Assembly: GCA_950106755.1 (NCBI GenBank)
Contig: OX467092.1
Coordinates: 5,890,001 to 5,954,000, forward strand
DNA: 64,000 nucleotides
Source: Climacium dendroides
Lineage: Eukaryota > Streptophyta > Bryopsida > Hypnales > Climaciaceae
Direction: 5' to 3'
Made by a program: the position numbers and the translations under genes. Positions 1-12,879 of the stretch are shown piece by piece (within the stretch, counting starts at the first letter, position 1; each line of letters begins with the position of its first letter). The notes beneath the pieces are model-generated. The model was not told the origin of the DNA. It ran no database searches and was given only the letters and a program-made list of their open reading frames with translations.

Positions 1-734
1 CAACTTCGGGGGCTTGTATCTTTTTCATCAAATGTTAGTTTTCAATAAAATTTGTTGGTTTTTTCTCTTTATAAAGTCTACTTATTGTGATAAAATTTTC
101 ATGTCAATCCAAGTTATTTTGAATGCTAAGGAGCAATTCGAAGTTCAAAATCTAGACATTTTTGCATCACAGTGAACTTCAACGGGTCAAAACTTCTTCA
201 GGGTCTGTTTTCAATAATTTTTGTTGGAAAAGTTGCACATACTAGTCTAGTTCTTGTGGTAAAATTTTCATATCAATCCAAGAAGTTATAATTGACTGAG
301 AAGCATTTTAGTAGAGGTAGGTTCAGCCATAGATGTGTTTTTTTGCTACTTTTTTCACTATTTTTTTGACATTTCAAAACACTTTTGCAAAGGCAATGAG
401 CCAATTGAATGATTTTTTCTACCAAAGTGTTTGTCTTTTGATTTTAAATCACTTTGAAGTTTAAAGATTTTTCATTGGAGTAGGTTTAGAAATCGAATTT
501 CACCTCCAAATGTGTTTTTAGGAAAATTTTGGTATCTTTTGTCAACACTAAAACATTATAATTTTTCAATCTATATGGTCAAATGACCCCAAATTTGATT
601 TACACCATCTACAACATGCACACTATAAAATTGTATGGTTGAGATTTTCATAACTTATTCACATTTAGACTTGTAACACTCGAAAAGCAAGGTTGTTTTT
701 TGACATGGTTAGGCCTTGGGCGGTGAGGGGTTAA
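1..734 (-). mobile_element. Truncated TTAA-flanked non-autonomous element (family A)
   Basis: This is the inner part and one end of a repeat that is reverse-complementary to 58,471-59,451 and parallel to 40,797-41,785. The visible end is GGGGTTAA at 727-734, matching the TTAACCCC ends of the other copies. The other end lies outside the window. No coding capacity is seen. The class is inferred from the better copies: TTAA target duplication with CCCC-starting inverted ends, as in piggyBac-type elements. Confidence 0.6.
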
Positions 735-2800
735 ACAATCTAAAATTGCTTGATCAAGTACTAGATATTCTCTATTAGTAGAGTGACATGTTATCTCGTG
801 TTGTCATAAAATCCCTAATTTTGTCATAGTATTCTCTAATTTTGTCATAAAATAAAGAGAATTTTGGGGGATTTTAGGTGGAACTGGGGCCAAGAGTAGG
901 TGATGGAATTGAATTATCTACGTTAGAACAAACCAACAAGTGTATCAATTCCTGAAGGCCAAAGGCCATTTTCTCTTAAAAATCACTCAAAACTATCATT
1001 TTTGTTGTGTTTGTTCAAAGAAACAATAATATTTTTTTTGTAGAATTTAATTGTAAGATCTTGCACTTTACTTATTTGAGTTTATGTGGTAAAATTTTCA
1101 TGAAGCTTGACCATATAGATTGAGATATATTGACATTCAAATTTGAAAAAAGAAGTTTTTTTTGAACAATAGCGTGCAATTTCAGATGACTTTGACCACC
1201 ATTTGTGAAAAAAATTTGGACTATTGACTTCAAGTTAAAAAAGTTTTGTGTTAAAAAATAGAGTCGAAAGTCTAGAAAAAAATTCCCAAAAAACACACTT
1301 GATCATGACTCTTTAAAAAATTGTTGAGTAGAAATAGGTTCAGGATTGAAAAAAAAAACTAAATCATTAATAGCTCTAAGATGGGATTGAAACACAATAA
1401 TTTCAACAGTGAGATTGTTCTAACAAGTAAACTTAACCTTATCAAACATTTTTTTTTGAAAAATTGTGAAAGCTGCAATGAAATGAATCCTATAAGTTAT
1501 TTTTTTGAGAAGATGGTCAAATTGATTGAAAAACAAGATTGTTAACTTTCACATCATTAATTCAAATGGAATGAATCAAAGCTTCACATGTAGACAAAAT
1601 TATGATCTATTAGAAAAAAAATAACTTGATTTCAAGTTTTTGTGGATTTCTTTTTTTGCCCACCAAATAAAATTTTTGGCTTTTTGTGGTATAACTTTTG
1701 CTCACCGACATTGATTGGAAAAAAAATTATATTCTCACGAATCTAATGAGTTTTTCTATCTTATAAGAAAGTTTCAAAAAGTTTCACCAAATATTGAATT
1801 AATAGAAACCTATCCGAAATCCATTTTGTCTCCTAAGGGGAAATGGGCCTTTAGTGATTAAATAAGCATTTAAGCATGAAAATAAAGAGGACTACACTAG
1901 TTGTTGCATGAGAGTGGCAGATGGGTGTGGTGATTGGTGAAGAACGTCAAGAGATTGTATACATTATGTGGAGGTCAAATTCAACATAAATCAAGTATTT
2001 TTTTGAGTCAACAAGTACTACATGACATCTAATGATTGGTGCAAGGTGACATCAGTGTCTTGTCAAAATCTCAAGTGGAAATTCCATTTCAACATCTCTT
2101 TGCTCAATGTGCCCTTTTCCTACATTATTGTCGCAGAGTTGGATGTGAGAATGACTAACATGATTAACTTCCTTGATCTTCATGTTCCCATGGGTAGAAG
2201 AACAACTCCAATTCTATCAAAACCACGTTTACTGTTGGAATTCAGGGCTTGTTGATAGCAAAAAAACTTTGGGTTGGAGCCTAAAGAAATGGAGTGTTTT
2301 GATTGGAAGATACGTGTGGTGCCTAGCTTTTGGGTTTACCCTTCATATCGAACTTGGGTTGGAGCCCATCATTTTCCACTTGAAGAAAATCCTTGTTGGA
2401 ATCCTACATGGCCAAAGTAGATGTGCTGTCACTATAGCCTGTGTTTTCCCTGGGGTAAAATTCCTGCGTTTTCACTTTTCACCTGGCTTGGTTCCACCTC
2501 CTGCACGCGCCGGCAGAAACCGTTCCTGTCGTCAGTCGATCTCCAATCATCGAAAGTCAACACCTTCTTATTCTTCGAAACCAGTGAAACGGAATATCAG
2601 TCAGAATGTCCCCATCAGAACAAAATCTTCAGTGTACCCTTCGGAATGTGACGTGGATTCACTGGATCACCGTAATTTCAGTAACTGTAAACCTCACTTT
2701 TCCACTTGTCTGTACTTTTTCACTTGTCTTTTCCTTCATTTTTTTTTTGACACAAATGAACAAGAATCATTGCAAAGAGAGGAATGCCAGCCGCAGGTGT
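735..2800. other. AT-rich intergenic sequence, no supported gene
   Basis: The stretch is AT-rich with many T and A runs. Around 1,545-1,640 there is a short piece resembling the foldback repeat at 7.3-9.3 kb (the segment with ATTCAAATGGAATGAATC). From about 2,450 to 2,660 the composition becomes more GC-rich, as in an old exon or promoter remnant, but the open frames there overlap each other in different phases and show no recognisable domain. Confidence 0.5.
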
Positions 2801-2802
2801 GT

Positions 2803-3026
2803 GCCTTGTGCCATTGCCACAGTCAAAACAAAAGTAAAAGTAATTTCATTAATTCTTTTAGTTCATGAAAATTTCAAAATTCAATAACTTTCACACCGTA
2901 TGTGTGAACGTCACGAAATCAAGTTGGTACACCCCCTCCTTGCTGAGGGCTTTCTAATGGTACCAAGCACACGACTAAAGGACACACGGTCCAGGAAATT
3001 TCATTGTGACAAACAAACAAACAAAA
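2803..3026 (+). repeat. Dispersed ~220-bp repeat (family C), copy 1
   Basis: The segment runs from a CACAGTCAAAACAAAAGTAA-type start through a conserved GCTGAGGGCTTTC-like core to a GTGACAAACAAACAAACAAA-type end. Close copies lie at 6,362-6,573, 6,611-6,850 and, inverted, 7,405-7,637. No ORF or clear terminal inverted repeat was seen. The class is unknown; a SINE or solo terminal fragment is possible. Confidence 0.7.
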
Positions 3027-3252
3027 TGAACAACCAAATTTAAGATATAGATGTATAGAAATTGAAGACAATGATTGGCTCTTGCAATAAAAAAAATAAT
3101 TTTTCTTGAATTCATTTATAGACCAAAAAGGATCCATTCAAGGATCACCTCGCATCCACTCTAGAGGGCAGTTTGAAGAAGAGGGGTAGATTTTGGGCCA
3201 CCTACTTTAGATGTCATACTCCCATTCAAAACCATCACCACATTACATTATA

Positions 3253-3793
3253 CTCCCCCTCTGTCCCATAATACTTGACTAGTACCTTTTGGTAATCCTT
3301 TTAGGCGTAATTTTAGGATTGAAAATGATTTCTTTTGTTTTTGACATAAACTAATGAAATGAAGTAAGAGAAGTTTAGTATGTTATCCACTTTACAAATT
3401 AAAATAAAAATTGAACTGAATATCTTATAGCAATTTGAAGTTGATTGGTTGAAAGACCAAAAGACATTGTACTTTTCATTGAATTTCAATTGAATTTGAG
3501 ACCAATCTTGTGCAAATCTACACATAGAGAGGGCAATGTAATTGCACAAGAAATCTTTCCTTTCTATACTTGCCTTTATTATGTTTGGCCTTTTATATCT
3601 ATTGCAACCTCCTATTTTTTAATCTTTCCTTGATTGCAATTAATAGACATGTTTACTTATTTTGCACTTGAGAGGAAACATTCTTCATTCACTATAGAAT
3701 CATTTACTCATAATATGCATTTAAAAATTGTTGTCAAATCATCAATACTTTGATTAATATAAAGAAGGACAAAGGTTATAGGATGGAGGAGTA
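3253..3793. mobile_element. Stowaway-like MITE (Tc1/mariner type), degenerate
   Basis: The left end reads CTCCCCCTCTGTCCCATAAT next to TA. The right end, read on the other strand, is CTCCTCCATCCTATAACC, also next to TA. CTCCCTCYGTCCCA with a TA duplication is the hallmark of plant Stowaway MITEs. The interior is AT-rich and non-coding. The ends have several mismatches, so the insertion is old. Confidence 0.6.
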
Positions 3794-3795
3794 TT

Positions 3796-5720
3796 TACTA
3801 AGGTGAAGTGACGCATTTATATTCCTTTGGTCACTACACATATGTAGATAGATTGGCAAAAACATATAGCTTCCCATCGTAATTCTTAGAAGGGTGCTCT
3901 CCTCATCCACTTGAATCCTAATTTGGTCCTTTTTGCTCCTTACATGCCAACCCCTTGTATTTGTTACCATGGGGCCAAATTGCACCAATTAAAAATAAAT
4001 CTCTATATTTTGTCAAAAAAAAAATAGTCTTTTTCTACCAAATCCATTGCTATTTAAAATATGGACATAGTTGATAAATTTGAATCAAAAGTACACAAAT
4101 GTAAGTGTTTTTTTGTTCTAAAGGTAGATAGATGTAGAAATACAATGCTTCAACAAATTTCTAAATGATTGTCATTCCAACACTTTCTCAAAAAGAAAAA
4201 AAAAATGTCATCCTAAATTTTTACTATGGTAATTCAAAAGCGTCCCTCAAGATTGTGGAATAATGAATCAACTTTTTGCCACATTCAAAAATTGCTTTGT
4301 GATGTTCCTTGAAGTTATAAAACCATGACATTCCACATTGAAATAGTCATAATGTCAATTGACCCTTTATAATTTTCATCCCATTAGGGGGTAAAGCACA
4401 AAATTAGGGGCTAATTAAAGTAATCATCACAATTATACTTGGGGCAATTTTAGATTTGTACACCTTAGACCTTGATACACAATCACCCATCACTTCTCAT
4501 TTCCAATACCTCTCCCTTCTTTTTCACTTCATGCAAAACAAAGTCTTCCTTCTAGTGATCAAATAAACATAATTTAGGAATAATTTGTTTTGACTTTTCA
4601 AAGTCAATAATGTGACCTCAAATAAACAAAATTCTAATGTGTCATTTATAATAACATGGTTTGAATTTCCTTTCTTTCTCTCTACTTTGGTATACAATCT
4701 CTCTATTGTGTTCCAAAGAACAAAGTATAGAAAAAAAAGACTCACCATAGCTTTTAAATTGCTTCGAGGTGTTATCTCATCCATTGAAAGAATGTAGGCT
4801 TCTAAAGAAGACTAGAGACAGGATTGAGTTTGTCTATGTTGTAGAGCCACTTTAGAAATTTATTGGGATTCTAAGGAGGGATGTCCATAATTTGTTCTTT
4901 TGAGAATTGATTTTTTTTTGTTTAGGATTTTGGTCCCTCCTCTCAAAACATTTAGCAATAAATTGATCTTGAAAGACAAGGAGCTATCTTTGAATCTAAG
5001 TAACCCTTGAAGGACATTACAAGCTACACATACATTTTGAAAGTCAAATCCTCAATTTTCACATAGTTCTTGATTTTAAATGTTTTTAAGCATAACTAAA
5101 AGAAATGTAGTTCCTATAATCTACTTTATTCTTCATTTTAAACTTTTCCAAATTGTGATTTTTGTCACACTATGAAAACATAACATCTTGAAAGCTCAAA
5201 ATATACTACTTTTGAACTATTTCTATTGAATTTTTCTTGGTGTGAATTCAAGGAATACATCAATTACATCATGATGTTTTTCCCTATTACTTCAATTTTA
5301 TATTAAAAAATATATACTATTTTAAGCATTGTTGTAATTATTGAAATCTTTACACAAAAAATTCTTTAAAAAACCATATAAAATTCAGTTTAATGCATTT
5401 AATTATGAAAAATGAGATTCAATTTTAGACATATATTAGTACATCTTAAAAAATACCAAATTTTTGAAGTGTGTGTTTTCATGTAGAAATCAAATGAATT
5501 TTGACCAAGCCCAAACATGAAATGTTCTTGAAGGGTTAAAATTAAGTTGTTTCAACCTTTGTGGACTAGTCATAACTTTCAAAATTACACACATTTTTTG
5601 TGTTCTTCTAGGGATGAAAAGCACTGGTCCTTGTAGCAAGAGAGACTAGTTCGGACTCTTGTTGCTTTGAAATGGTCAGTTACCACAAGGTCATAGCTTC
5701 AAAGGTGCCCATAGTTTGTA
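3796..5720. other. AT-rich intergenic sequence, nothing identified
   Basis: No domain-bearing ORF, RNA gene or clear transposon end was seen. The small open frames here sit in low-complexity AT-rich sequence without homology I recognise. Confidence 0.4.
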
Positions 5721-6330
5721 AACATTAATCACTTATTGTGCGAAAGAAGTTCAGCCACCTCACTCCATGCTTGGTGAGAGCATTCTCGATAAAAAGCTCC
5801 AAGAACCCGCAGTAGAAGTTCAGTTCTGTTCAGTTATCCTCAGCAAAATCTCGCTGCAGGAATTCTATCCTCAGAAAAGGCTCGCTCCAAATAGATTCGT
5901 GTGTCCAAGCTAGTATTGCGTCTTGACCCAGGCCGTATGGCTGGCATGCAGTCCAGTCCATTCCCTGACCGCCAAAAACGAGGGTTAACCGCCAAAAACG
6001 AGTGCGCGCGCCTGCGCCTACACTATTTTGTTTCTGGAATTTTACAGGGTTTGAATGGCTATTTTGGTCTCGAAATTCCTTTGTTAAAGACTCGAATTAG
6101 GTTTTTAGAATCAGTACACATTTTGTAGGTCATGAAATTCGACCCACGCAGTGCTCCACAATTGAGAAAATTGAATTAGGGGACGCAAGTGGGTGCCTTG
6201 GGAGTTGTGCACTGCTGACACAGACAAATGGGCATTTCCTGGAGTTTTTTTTATGAAGTACACAGTTAGCCTGACTACCCGTACTGCAGTGCCACAACGA
6301 AACTGATGTGGATTTGAAACTTTTTCATTG
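5721..6330. other. GC-richer segment, possible gene or promoter remnant
   Basis: This island is clearly less AT-rich than its surroundings. It holds a 15-16-bp direct repeat (ACCGCCAAAAACGAG) at about 5,968-5,984 and 5,988-6,003. Its style resembles the sequence just upstream of the F-box gene at 47.7-48.2 kb. A 75-codon frame at 5,901-6,128 has no recognisable domain. It may be a decayed 5' region of a gene or LTR. Confidence 0.3.
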
Positions 6331-6361
6331 AAACAACCATACCATAAGCATCAACTAGTGT

Positions 6362-6573
6362 GCCCTACAGTCGAAACAAAAGTAAAGTTATTTTTTTAAT
6401 TATTTAGTTCATAAAAGCTTCAAAATTCAATAACTTTCACACCATACATCCGAATGCTACGAAACCAAGCAGGTGCACCCTTCCTCGCTGAGGGCTTTCC
6501 GATGGTATCAAACACACAACCAAGGGATGCACAATCCAAGAGATCTCAACGTGACAAACAAACAAACAAAATA
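6362..6573 (+). repeat. Dispersed ~220-bp repeat (family C), copy 2
   Basis: Same layout as 2,803-3,026: ACAGTCGAAACAAAAGTAAA at the left, a GCTGAGGGCTTTCCGATGG core and an ACAAACAAACAAA end. It is followed within 40 bp by a third copy, so the pair is a near-tandem arrangement. Confidence 0.7.
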
Positions 6574-6610
6574 AAACAAAACAAAGAGCCTAATTTAAGG
6601 TATAGACTAG

Positions 6611-6850
6611 TGTGTCCTGTATTGTTGCCACAGTCAAAACAAAAGTAAAAGTAATTTTATAATTTTTTAGAACAAAAAATAACTCAAAAATGCATAACTT
6701 TCTCACCGTGAGTCAAAATGCCACGAAGCAAAGCATGTGCACCCCTCCTCGCCAAGGGCTTTCCGATGGTACCAAGAATGTGATTGGGGGACGCATGGTC
6801 TAGTAGATCTTAATGTGACAAACAAACAAATAAACAAAACAAAACAAATT
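6611..6850 (+). repeat. Dispersed ~220-bp repeat (family C), copy 3
   Basis: This has the same order of landmarks as the other copies, ending in AACAAACAAATAAACAAAAC. It is more diverged in the middle than copy 2. Confidence 0.7.
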
Positions 6851-7289
6851 CAAGGTATAGATGAGCAAGGCTAAAAAGGTAGATATACAAAAGCTGTAGT
6901 ATATGACATGTAACATAATACCATAGAAGTTTGAAGAAAAAAGTAATTGTGATTTGAAAGAAAATGAATTTCAAAGTTAGCTATGATTGTCTAAAACTCG
7001 TTTTTTTTGTGCCTTAATTTGGAATTACTTTACATTTTGTCAATTTTTTCTAAGAGCTCCAAAGGAGCTTTTTGTGCCATAATGGCATGCTGGTATTCAT
7101 CATTTCAAACTATTCTACACAAAAATTATAGGAAATTGACATTTATAGAATTTAAAATATTTATAACTTGACAAACATGCAACTAATGTTGGTCTTTATG
7201 ATATTAAATTTTTTTTTGAATTGAGAGTGTGGAATTGCATTAGCCATTGTAGAGAGAGTATAGGTTGCAACATGAACCATTTTAAAATC

Positions 7290-9346
7290 TTAACCCCTAA
7301 AGTTCTCTGACTATGTTTTTATCAAAAATGTTCTAAAACTACCATGTCTAGGACAAGTACCAAATTTTAGGAAAAAAATTGGACATCTATATATTAAATC
7401 AGAATGTTTGTTTTGTTTTGTTTGTTTGTCACATTGAAATCTCCCAAACCGTGTGTCCCTTGGTCACGTGCTTGATATCGTCAGAAAGCCCTTGGCAAAG
7501 AGAGGTGCACCAGCTTGGTTTTGTGGCGTTTGGACTTACAGTGTGAAAGTTGTTGAATTTTGGAGTTTTTATGAACTAAAAGATTAGAAATTACTTTTAC
7601 TTTTGTTTTGATTGTGGCAACAACATAGGGCACACTAGTAGAGAACTATAGGATCTTTTAGTATACTAGTTTGAGAAGATGTGGAAAAAATTTCAGAAAT
7701 TTTCACCATGTGGATTGTAAGATATTATCATTTGAATTGACAGAAATCCCTTTTTTGCCTCTATAAAAACCAAAGCAGTTGCACTTTATAAGGTCACATT
7801 TGTATGAAAAAATATCCAACATGGTGGTGCTTCTTTGGATTCATTCTTCAAGGAAAGTTGTCTACATGCATGAAAATTTCAAATCATTTGGAATTATATA
7901 ATATATAGGAAAAAAATAGTAAGTAGAAAGATGTAGAGAATGATTCAAAATACAAATTAATACATTTCCATAATACAATTGCATTCTGCTATGGAATTGA
8001 AAAATGCCAATCCCAATGGTTGTAATGTTGTAATAAACAATCTACATCCTATGATATTATTTTTTCCCAAAATATTGAAAATAGAGTTAATTAAAGGACT
8101 TCAAAGTTTATTTTAGTGTAGAAATTCCATAATTGCCTGCAAACTAAAACTCTTCATAATTTTCATCTCATTAATCAATTTGTAATGATTCAAAGCTTTC
8201 CACATATATATGAATTTGGAAAAACAACTTGAAATTTTAGTTTCTAAAAAAATGATTATTTTTATTTGCTTGGATTGCCCAATCTAAAAAAACTATATAT
8301 CATACAATAACATTTTAACTATGGAATCAAAAGGTATGAAAATTGTTAGGCTTGAAGAAAAACCTCATCTTTATGTTGTTTGAAAAATTTAAAGAAAAAA
8401 AATAAAAATTCCATTCATAGTGAGCTACCCAAATTTTCTATACCATTAAAGGATACAAATTGGTCCTTTAGGATTTAATGCCCTTGCATTTGAAATATTT
8501 GTCAAACATGGCAATGCATTCAATTTAGATTTTAGAGTTGGGGACAAGGAATCTCTTTCATATGGAGCAAATTTTATGACAATTGGAAATATGACTCAAA
8601 AGTTATGGCCAAATATGTTACTTTTTTCACCGTCTAGGTAGTATGGGCAAATTCGAAAAATCACTTTTTTCGAAAACAAAAATTTGAAATTGATTTTCTA
8701 GAGTAATATATGTGTGTAAAGCTTTGAATCATTCCATTTGAATCAATGACATGAAAGTTATGACAAAGGAGTTTTTGTTTATGGATTCTCTATGCTAAAA
8801 TAAACTTTGAAGTTCTTTTTCTTACTCAATTTTCAATATTTTTTAAAAATAAAATAAAATCATAGGATGTAGATTGTTTATAACAACATTTCAACCATTG
8901 GGATTGGCATTTTTCAGTTCCATAACAAAATTCTTAACAATTTTGAAATTTGAATCATTCTTTATTTCTTTCTATTTACTACTTTTTTTCCTATAGGTTG
9001 TATGATCTAAATTTTTTCAAGCATGTGACCAACTTGTCTAAAAAAAAGAATCCAAAGAAGCACCACCATTTTGGACATTTTTTATAGAAAAGTGAGCTTG
9101 TGAAGTGCAGTTGCCTTGTTTTTCGCAAGGCCCAAAAAATAATTTCTATGAATTTAAATGTTTATATCTTGCAATCCATGTAGTGGAAATTTCTGAAAAT
9201 TTTACCACGTGTTCTCAAGTCAACATAATATAAGATCCTATGGTTACATGTATCAAAAATAATTTCATAAATTTGGTACTCATACAAGAAATGATAGTTT
9301 TGGAGCGTTTATAGTGAAAACATAGTCAACGAACTTTCGGGGTTAA
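7290..9346. mobile_element. Foldback DNA element bounded by TTAA (family B)
   Basis: Left end TTAACCCCTAAAGTTC at 7,290 and right end GAACTTTCGGGGTTAA ending at 9,346 are inverted copies next to a TTAA duplication. The inverted similarity continues inward through CTGACTATG / CATAGTCAACG and on to about 8,280 and 8,640, giving two long arms around a ~350-bp centre. The left arm is interrupted by a family C repeat. No transposase is present. Other pieces of the same repeat lie at 46,040-46,640 and 53,380-54,260. The TTAA plus CCCC ends point to a piggyBac-type mechanism, which is inference. Confidence 0.6.
7405..7637 (-). repeat. Dispersed ~220-bp repeat (family C), inverted copy nested in a foldback arm
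   Basis: This is the reverse complement of the copies at 2.8 and 6.4-6.8 kb, starting with GTTTTGTTTGTTTGTCACATT. It interrupts the left arm of the foldback element, which lacks this sequence in its right arm. It therefore arrived after the foldback element formed, and family C is itself mobile. Confidence 0.7.
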
Positions 9347-9349
9347 AAA

Positions 9350-11955
9350 TGCATTACACATCTCTAAAATGTAAATTAAATGCACTGACATATTTGACAA
9401 ATGTTTCAAATGCAATGTGTTAAGATGGGGTGGTTGGCCTAAAACGAATATAAAGAAGTTAGGAAAGTCTAATATTGTATTACAATCATCTAGATTATTT
9501 CCAAAATCCTTGTTAGGAAAAAATTGAACCCACAAAGAGGCCTTGAGTTTTCTTACTAATTTTTATACTAATTGAATGAATATGAAAGTGACCACATCCT
9601 CATTAGAACCACTACTTGGTGTGTGCTTCATTCTTCATGATGGAACCATTATGAGATTTATAAAATCATGGAGATGGATTGGGTAATGATGATAAATTTT
9701 TGAATTTATTGTGCAATTTATAGTCAAATTAGTGAGTTGAGAAGGCTCTTCCCACCTAAATTTATAAGATTGTGGAGATGGATTGGATAATCATGATGGA
9801 TTTTTTAATTCATCATGCAATTCTTGGCCCAATTAGTGAGTTGAGAAGGCTCTTCCCACCCAAGCTTTTGCATTATGAAGTGGCCTCTTTTGGGGTTCAA
9901 TTTTTTCCTAATGTTGGCATTAGGTGATTAATTATTCTTCCATAGTATGTACCATATAGTTTAGATAAAATTTGATCACTCATGAGTGCCATACATTACA
10001 ATTATTTATAATATGTTTGGAGTTTGACTAATAAATCTAATAATGTGTCTCTTTGAAATTAGAAAACAAATCTTCTTAAAGTGAAAATAGAGCATTTTGG
10101 CTCAATATAGGAGATGTTCACTTCTAAATAATAAATGTAACCCCAACATTTATAACAAGGACAAAAACAATTCCAAAATTTTCAACTTTCCCTAACAAAT
10201 GTCAAAACTTCCCTTTCAATTAGAGTTGTTGATTTTGTATTTCCAAAAATACTTCTTACTAATTGAAGGTTCCTTGATTCCAAATTTGAAGTCAAAAATT
10301 CCAACTTTGATAATATATAGTGAATAATAAGATGTATTATTCTTTATGAAGCAAAAATTTTGGAGCAAAATCCACCCTTGCAATAAATATCGGGTTGCAA
10401 TTAATATTAGGGGATATTTATTTTGAAAATTCAATTGAATAGAACACCAATAATTGATCATATATTGATCCAAATAAATTGATTGTTTGAATACTAATTA
10501 CTTTATTTCATATAGGTGAAATATAGTAATGAGTATTCAAATGGTACATACCTAGAATGACATTTGTTCCATGGCTTTCTCCAACAACTTTTTCTATTGA
10601 TGTTGACTTTATCTTCCTTGAACATCCATGGTTTGTGTTTAAATATTATTATGTAGATAATGTTGATTAATATAGGAACTCATGGTGTATTATGATATAT
10701 TCAAACCTATATTTCCCATCAAAACTTCCAAAAATGTCCTTGTGAGCCACCACATTGGTTCACAAATTAGAATTAGGAAAAATTAGACAATTTAGGTGAA
10801 ATTGCAAGTTTAGAAATTATTAGTTGGATAAATTTAAGCTATAGTTGTGAATAAGTGGATTTATTAAAAGGTAGAAATGGGAATTCTATATCTATAGTAT
10901 GAACTTTAGGAATTGTGATTATGCAAAAATGAAGTAAAAATATGGGAGAAAAGTAGGAATTTTAAATCAAAAAGATATTATATAAAACTTGTGAATTTAA
11001 TTAAATTAAGCGAATGATTAAATGTGGAGAAATTGGAAACAAAATACTACATAAAGAAAATTGCATTAAAAAAATGCAAAATACAATATGCAAATTCAAA
11101 AAATATATAATTAATTAGTAGAGTTAGAACAACTATTACAAGAACAATGGTAAACACTCTAAAATAGAAGAAAAAATAGTAAAATAATAAGATTTATAGT
11201 AAATTAAAGAGGTTTATGATAAAATAACAAGTTTTATAGTAAATTAGTATAATTTTCCACAATTTGGTACATTTTTCAATAAACAAAAGTTGGGATGAAA
11301 CCTTCAACTAATTGCTTTGACACATAGGAGATTAGGATTTGAAGCTCTCTTGTATTTTTCTCTTCTTGTATGTGTATTCCTAAGATCTCTTAAAAAATTG
11401 TGTGAGAAATGAAGAAAGAAGTTGTTAATGAGATTAGAGAAATGATGGTGGGAGGAAATAGTTAGAGGATTCAAGAATTAGAATGAGTTGATTGGATTTT
11501 GGGAATGAGGGTTTGGAATAAGATCAAGAGTTGAATGTGCAAAATACCTAGAAGCATTAGTGTCAATTGGATTTCTTCAAGAAAGAGGAGAAGAAACATG
11601 AATGACTAGCAAGGTTGAAGATGACGAAATGAGGACAGAATCAACACCAAAGTCAAGACTAGTGATCCCAAAACTCTTTTTGTATAATTTGTAGAAAGGC
11701 TATACTCATGGAAAAGGGGAGCTATTTCTGTGACAATATCCTTTTGGGGGAAAACAAGACAGATAAAAGAGAAAAAAGTCGTAATTTGACTACCTTTTGT
11801 GTGTTGTAAAACTCGTAACTATTGTAAAATGCAAGAGTTGAATCATGGCTTACCTATTGTGCATATCTTTTGGTTCTTTGAATTGCTAGGTAGTATATAA
11901 AAATGTTGAAGTTTGGCGAATTCATTGGCAACTGTTGTGGAGAAATGTTCCTTGT
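9350..11955. other. AT-rich intergenic sequence
   Basis: No gene is supported. A ~75-bp segment around 9,650-9,740 is repeated at 9,755-9,860 (GAGATGGATTGGRTAATSATG and GAGTTGAGAAGGCTCTTCCC), a local tandem duplication. The rest is AT-rich without recognisable domains. Confidence 0.4.
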
Positions 11956-11958
11956 GTA

Positions 11959-12130
11959 CACTAGTAGAAAACACAGAAATTTTTGTTGTTTCGGTGACGT
12001 TGTTTTGGTCACCGAACAACAGATTTCTGCTGAAATTTACAGATTTCTGTAAATTTCAGCAGAAATCTGTTGTTCGGTGACTAAAACAACGTCACCGAAA
12101 CAACAAAAATTTCTCTGTTTTCTACTAGTG
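11959..12130. mobile_element. CACTA-type hairpin MITE
   Basis: The 172-bp element starts CACTAGTAGAAAACA and ends with its reverse complement TGTTTTCTACTAGTG. It is flanked on both sides by the 3-bp duplication GTA (11,956-11,958 and 12,131-12,133). The two ~85-bp arms are almost perfectly complementary over their whole length. CACTA termini and a 3-bp duplication define the CACTA (En/Spm) superfamily. It has no coding capacity and must be mobilised in trans. Near-perfect arms suggest recent origin or strong hairpin-precursor potential. Confidence 0.9.
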
Positions 12131-12328
12131 GTACTTGTGTGCAATGGTCAATTTCATTTTTTGTATTTTGGTTCAATGTCACTAACAAGGGAGTTGAATC
12201 CTTCTTGCAAAATATAAGACTATCCAATGCAATGTTAGCGTTTTGCACAACAAACAAACAAGACACATTAGTAGAATGGATTAGAAACTTAAAGTAAATA
12301 ATCACCATCAGTAATGCTATAGAAGGTG

Positions 12329-12410
12329 CACTAGTAGAATTTAGACAGCTCTCGAATCCCTAATCGGAACTCCGCAGGCTGCCAGAGATTCCCGATTGCA
12401 GATTTTGAAC
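12329..12410 (+). repeat. Possible solo CACTA end
   Basis: CACTAGTAGAA occurs again only ~200 bp downstream of the CACTA MITE, followed by a GC-richer stretch. No matching right end or 3-bp duplication was found, so this is only a candidate fragment of a related element. Confidence 0.3.
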
Positions 12411-12879
12411 AATTCCCTTTGTGCTTACTAAAATTTCTCAAGGATCCTCATTCGCACAATGAGATTTAACAACTTAATTTTTCTTTCATTCAATGTGACC
12501 TTCTACTTTACAGTTTTTTTAAAGATGAATATAAAAGTTCTTTTGGTTTAAATTTTTCCCTATGTTTTCAACCCACTTTCCAAGGTATTGACAAAATATA
12601 CAAGTTATAGGACATATGAGTTTTTTCTTCAAATGTTGAAAGATAAAACTTCACCTTTTGGAAAGGCTAGAAAAGCCTACATTTTGAAGTTTAGGTGTAT
12701 TGAACTTGCAATTGGTGAAGATATTTGCTCTAAAATTAGGATAATTTACTTAAGCAAGTTGACTACAAGATCTTGCAGTTGGATTTGTTAAAAAATAGTT
12801 ATTAATGAAGATTTTGACCTTGCTTTGGGGATGAGATTTTGAAACAATTTTGGGCCTCTAAACATGATGGTCCTTTAGG

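Noticed and set aside
2173..2868. 231-codon open frame on the plus strand
   Set aside because: It overlaps two other frames of similar size in the same GC-richer patch, has no domain, and mixes low-complexity AT-rich ends with a GC-richer middle. Probably non-coding remnant sequence.
3313..3633. Overlapping frames on both strands at 3.3-3.6 kb
   Set aside because: They lie inside the Stowaway-like MITE and have no domain.
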